A DNA stretch of 9,433 nt from Planctomycetota bacterium (GTDB lineage: Bacteria; Planctomycetota; Phycisphaerae; Sedimentisphaerales; Anaerobacaceae): the NCBI GenBank assembly GCA_023135255.1, contig JAGLTN010000353.1, positions 1 through 9,433 of the forward strand, written 5' to 3'. A model generated the notes under the pieces. That model did no database searches. It was not told the origin of the DNA and was given only the letters and a program-made list of their open reading frames with translations. Both the position numbers and the translations under genes were made by a program. Below are positions 7,478-9,433 of this stretch, piece after piece (the first letter of the stretch is position 1; every line of letters starts with the position of its first letter).

Positions 7478-8422
7478 CAATATTCAGAAAGAAAATATGG
7501 CTGATAAAAAAATATCAAGACGTAAGTTTATGCAGGGGACCGCAGCTTCGATGCTGATGGGCCCTGCGATTTGCCAGGCAAGTAAGGTAAAAAGTTTTCG
7601 TGTTAAAAAGTTTGAGCCTTTCTCTTTTGTTGTAATGGCTGACCCGCAACTATTTATGAACGGAGAAACTTTTTCAACCAATAAGCTTATCCAGGCAGTT
7701 TCGCATCTTAATCAGCTATTGCCTCCATTTTTGATGATTTGCGGCGACTTGACACATGCTGCTTATGACGACCCCAATGTTGTACACGAGACAAACGTTT
7801 TCTTTGACAAATTCTCCCAGATGAACAGCCTGATTAAAAGATATGACGTTGCAGGCAATCATGATACGGGAGCTATACCAACTTATGAATCAATCGCATG
7901 GTATGAGCAACGATTCGCACCAATATGGTATTCATTTGTTTATCGCAATAATCTGTTTATCATAATGGAATCAAATTTGCTCAGGGAACCCGGCAACGTC
8001 CCTGCTTTGGCAGATAAACAAATGTTATGGTTCAAAGACGAACTCAAGAAGTCAACAAGAGCAAAATTCTGTAATGTAATGCTGTTCATGCACCATGGTT
8101 TGTGTCTTAATAATGTTAATGAAGCTGATGATGGTTGGAATATCGGAATTGTAAAACGACATGAAATACTTGCCCTCTGTCATCAATACAATGTAAAAGC
8201 TGTTTTCAATGGCCATCGTCATCTTACCCGCTATGTAAACGATAACGGTCTGGAGATAGTCACCTCAAACGCAAGCAGCTATACCTTTAATACCGACGGC
8301 ACTGACCCTGTAGGTCTAAGACTTGTGGATGTTTATGAAGATCATATCATGCATACTTTTTATGACTATAGTGAGATGCCGACTTCGCTTGCTTTTCCGG
8401 TTTACACCTGAGGAGCTTAGCT
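7473..8422 (+). repeat. Tandem duplication, copy 1 (second copy at 8466-9410)
   Basis: The unit runs from the stop-codon region of the LamG gene (aataa-x-aatatt) through the first Tat phosphoesterase to a shared tail, cctgagga(g)cttagct. The same order recurs at 8466-9410 after a 43-base unrelated spacer. DNA identity is very high over the first ~200 bases and lower in the middle. The boundary matches at both ends make a segmental duplication, rather than separate acquisition, the simplest reading. Confidence 0.85.
7497..8411 (+). CDS. Tat-exported metallophosphoesterase, CSTP1/CPPED1-like (copy 1)
   Basis: This is a 304-residue calcineurin-like phosphoesterase. I start it at 7497 (MADKKISRRKFMQ). 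The open frame extends back to 7311, but that part overlaps the LamG gene and looks non-coding. The twin-arginine motif SRRKFM (7-12), with a short hydrophobic stretch and an AICQA cleavage region near residue 28, sends the folded protein out through Tat. The metal-site motifs are Asp49-Pro-Gln51, Gly83-Asp84, Gly120-Asn-His-Asp123, His199-His200 and Gly239-His-Arg-His242. The ADPQ opening, AGNHD and the final GLRLVDVYEDHIMHTFY resemble the CSTP1/CPPED1 branch, whose human member is a protein phosphatase. The bacterial substrate is unknown. The gap from the LamG stop is 19 bp. The ribosome site is weak (AGAAAG), and co-transcription from 6206 is likely. Confidence 0.9.
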   Translation: MADKKISRRKFMQGTAASMLMGPAICQASKVKSFRVKKFEPFSFVVMADPQLFMNGETFSTNKLIQAVSHLNQLLPPFLMICGDLTHAAYDDPNVVHETNVFFDKFSQMNSLIKRYDVAGNHDTGAIPTYESIAWYEQRFAPIWYSFVYRNNLFIIMESNLLREPGNVPALADKQMLWFKDELKKSTRAKFCNVMLFMHHGLCLNNVNEADDGWNIGIVKRHEILALCHQYNVKAVFNGHRHLTRYVNDNGLEIVTSNASSYTFNTDGTDPVGLRLVDVYEDHIMHTFYDYSEMPTSLAFPVYT

Positions 8423-8465
8423 GAATATTTTTCCTGAAGTTGTCGATATCTCCTCGAATATGTCA

Positions 8466-9410
8466 AATAATAATATTAAGAAAAAAATATGGCTGATAAA
8501 AAAATATCAAGACGTAAATTTATGCAAGGGACTGCAGCTTCGATGTTGGCCGGGCCTGCGATTTGTCAGGCAAGTACGGTAAAAAGCTTTCGTGTCAAAA
8601 AGTATGAGCCTTTCTCATTTGTCGTAATGGCTGATCCGCAACTATTTATGAATGGGGAAACTTTTTCAACCAATAGGCTTATCCAGGCGGTTTCACATCT
8701 TAATCAGCTATTGCCGCCATTTGTGATAGTTTGCGGAGACCTGACGGATAGGGCTTATAACAACTATGGTGTTATACACGAGACAGAGGTTTACTTTAAT
8801 AAATTCTCTCAGATGAACAGCCTGGTTAAAAGATATGACGTTGCGGGCAATCACGATATTGGAACACCGCCAACTTATGGATCAATCGCATGGTATGAGC
8901 AGCGTTTTGCACCAATATGGTATTCATTTATCTATCGCAATAATCTGTTTATTATATTGGAATCAGATCTGCTTAAAAATTCGAGCAACATTGAAGAGTT
9001 GGCAAATCAACAAATGGCTTGGCTTGAAGACGAACTCAAGAAATCATCACAGACAAAATTCTGTAACATAATGCTGTTTATGCACCACCCTTTGTGTCTT
9101 AGCAGTGTCACAGAGGCTGAACAATATTTCAATATAGGGCCTGTAAAACGACAGGAAATACTTGGTCTGTGTCATCAATACAACGTCAAAGCTGTTTTCA
9201 ATGGCCATTACCATAATACTGCCTATGTAAACGATAACGGTCTGGAAATAATCACCTCAACCGCAAGCAGCAATGCTTTTAATGAAGCAACTGATCCGGC
9301 AGGGTTAAGGCTTGTGGATGTTTATGAAGATCATATCGTGCATACATTTTATGGCTATGATGTGATGCCGACGTCGCTTGCTTTTCCGGTTTACACCTGA
9401 GGACTTAGCT
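8466..9410 (+). repeat. Tandem duplication, copy 2
   Basis: This is the partner of the unit at 7473-8422, in direct orientation. It starts at the same aataa-x-aatatt element and ends at the same gga-cttagct tail, with one base fewer than copy 1 in each of those flanks. Confidence 0.85.
8489..9400 (+). CDS. Tat-exported metallophosphoesterase, CSTP1/CPPED1-like (copy 2)
   Basis: This 303-residue paralogue of the preceding protein is about 78% identical to it by my hand count. It has the same Tat signal (SRRKFM, 7-12) and the metal-site motifs Asp49-Pro-Gln51, Gly83-Asp84, GNHD 120-123, His199-His200 and Gly239-His-Tyr-His242. Residues 1-60 differ at only three positions between the copies. 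Differences cluster at 87-100 (after the GD motif), 163-180, 201-214 (after HH) and 241-245. These are loops expected to line the active site, so the two may differ in substrate. GHYH is the more family-typical form; copy 1 has GHRH. It follows copy 1 by 77 bp with no convincing terminator between. The ribosome site is a weak purine run (AAGAAAAAA). The 33 bases after the stop hold only the end of the duplicated unit. Confidence 0.9.
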   Translation: MADKKISRRKFMQGTAASMLAGPAICQASTVKSFRVKKYEPFSFVVMADPQLFMNGETFSTNRLIQAVSHLNQLLPPFVIVCGDLTDRAYNNYGVIHETEVYFNKFSQMNSLVKRYDVAGNHDIGTPPTYGSIAWYEQRFAPIWYSFIYRNNLFIILESDLLKNSSNIEELANQQMAWLEDELKKSSQTKFCNIMLFMHHPLCLSSVTEAEQYFNIGPVKRQEILGLCHQYNVKAVFNGHYHNTAYVNDNGLEIITSTASSNAFNEATDPAGLRLVDVYEDHIVHTFYGYDVMPTSLAFPVYT

Positions 9411-9433
9411 ATACTGATCCCAATTGAATTTTA

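Noticed and set aside
7311..7496. Upstream extension of the first Tat phosphoesterase
   Set aside because: It overlaps the LamG gene in another frame, has no protein-like pattern, and would bury the Tat signal peptide. Copy 2 starts at the equivalent ATG.
8412..8488. Terminator between the two Tat phosphoesterase genes
   Set aside because: AGGAG (8411-8415) and CTCCT (8450-8454) are complementary, but the loop is long and no T-run follows, so it is not a credible intrinsic terminator.

Overview
The window suggests an anaerobic or sediment-type planctomycete, probably from the Phycisphaerae/Sedimentisphaerales side of the Planctomycetota. This is inferred from the style of the exported proteins: dockerin-like EF-hand pairs of the form GDINxNGxVDxxDLxxxAxxWL with a cysteine pair between the hands, a LamG domain, and a moderate-to-low GC content. 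No 16S or other decisive marker is present.

Layout. (1) Positions 1-980 hold the 3' part of an ACR3-family arsenite efflux permease on the + strand, cut by the window edge. It is followed by a short gap containing what looks like the 3' end of a broken tRNA. (2) Positions 1112-3900 form a minus-strand block. In transcription order it has a sigma-54-type promoter, a degenerate response-regulator receiver protein, groES, groEL, an intrinsic terminator, and a small two-helix membrane protein. (3) Positions 3929-4110 are a divergent control region. It carries a long imperfect inverted repeat and a strong sigma-70-type promoter facing right. (4) Positions 4111-9400 form a + strand block of four exported proteins: a Sec-exported metallophosphoesterase with a C-terminal dockerin, a dockerin-LamG-Fn3 protein that looks truncated, and two tandem Tat-exported metallophosphoesterases of the CSTP1/CPPED1 type.

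How the parts may work together. The minus-strand block looks like a chaperonin operon with an attached pseudo-receiver and sigma-54 control. No CIRCE operator is visible. The right-hand block is an extracytoplasmic phosphoesterase locus. Three of its four genes encode calcineurin-like enzymes, sent out by two export routes (Sec and Tat), and two of the four carry dockerin modules suited to calcium-dependent docking. The substrate cannot be read from the sequence.

The points most worth checking are the sigma-54 promoter with its possible upstream activating site, the tandem duplication of the Tat phosphoesterases and its junction with the truncated LamG gene, and the tRNA remnant next to the arsenite permease.
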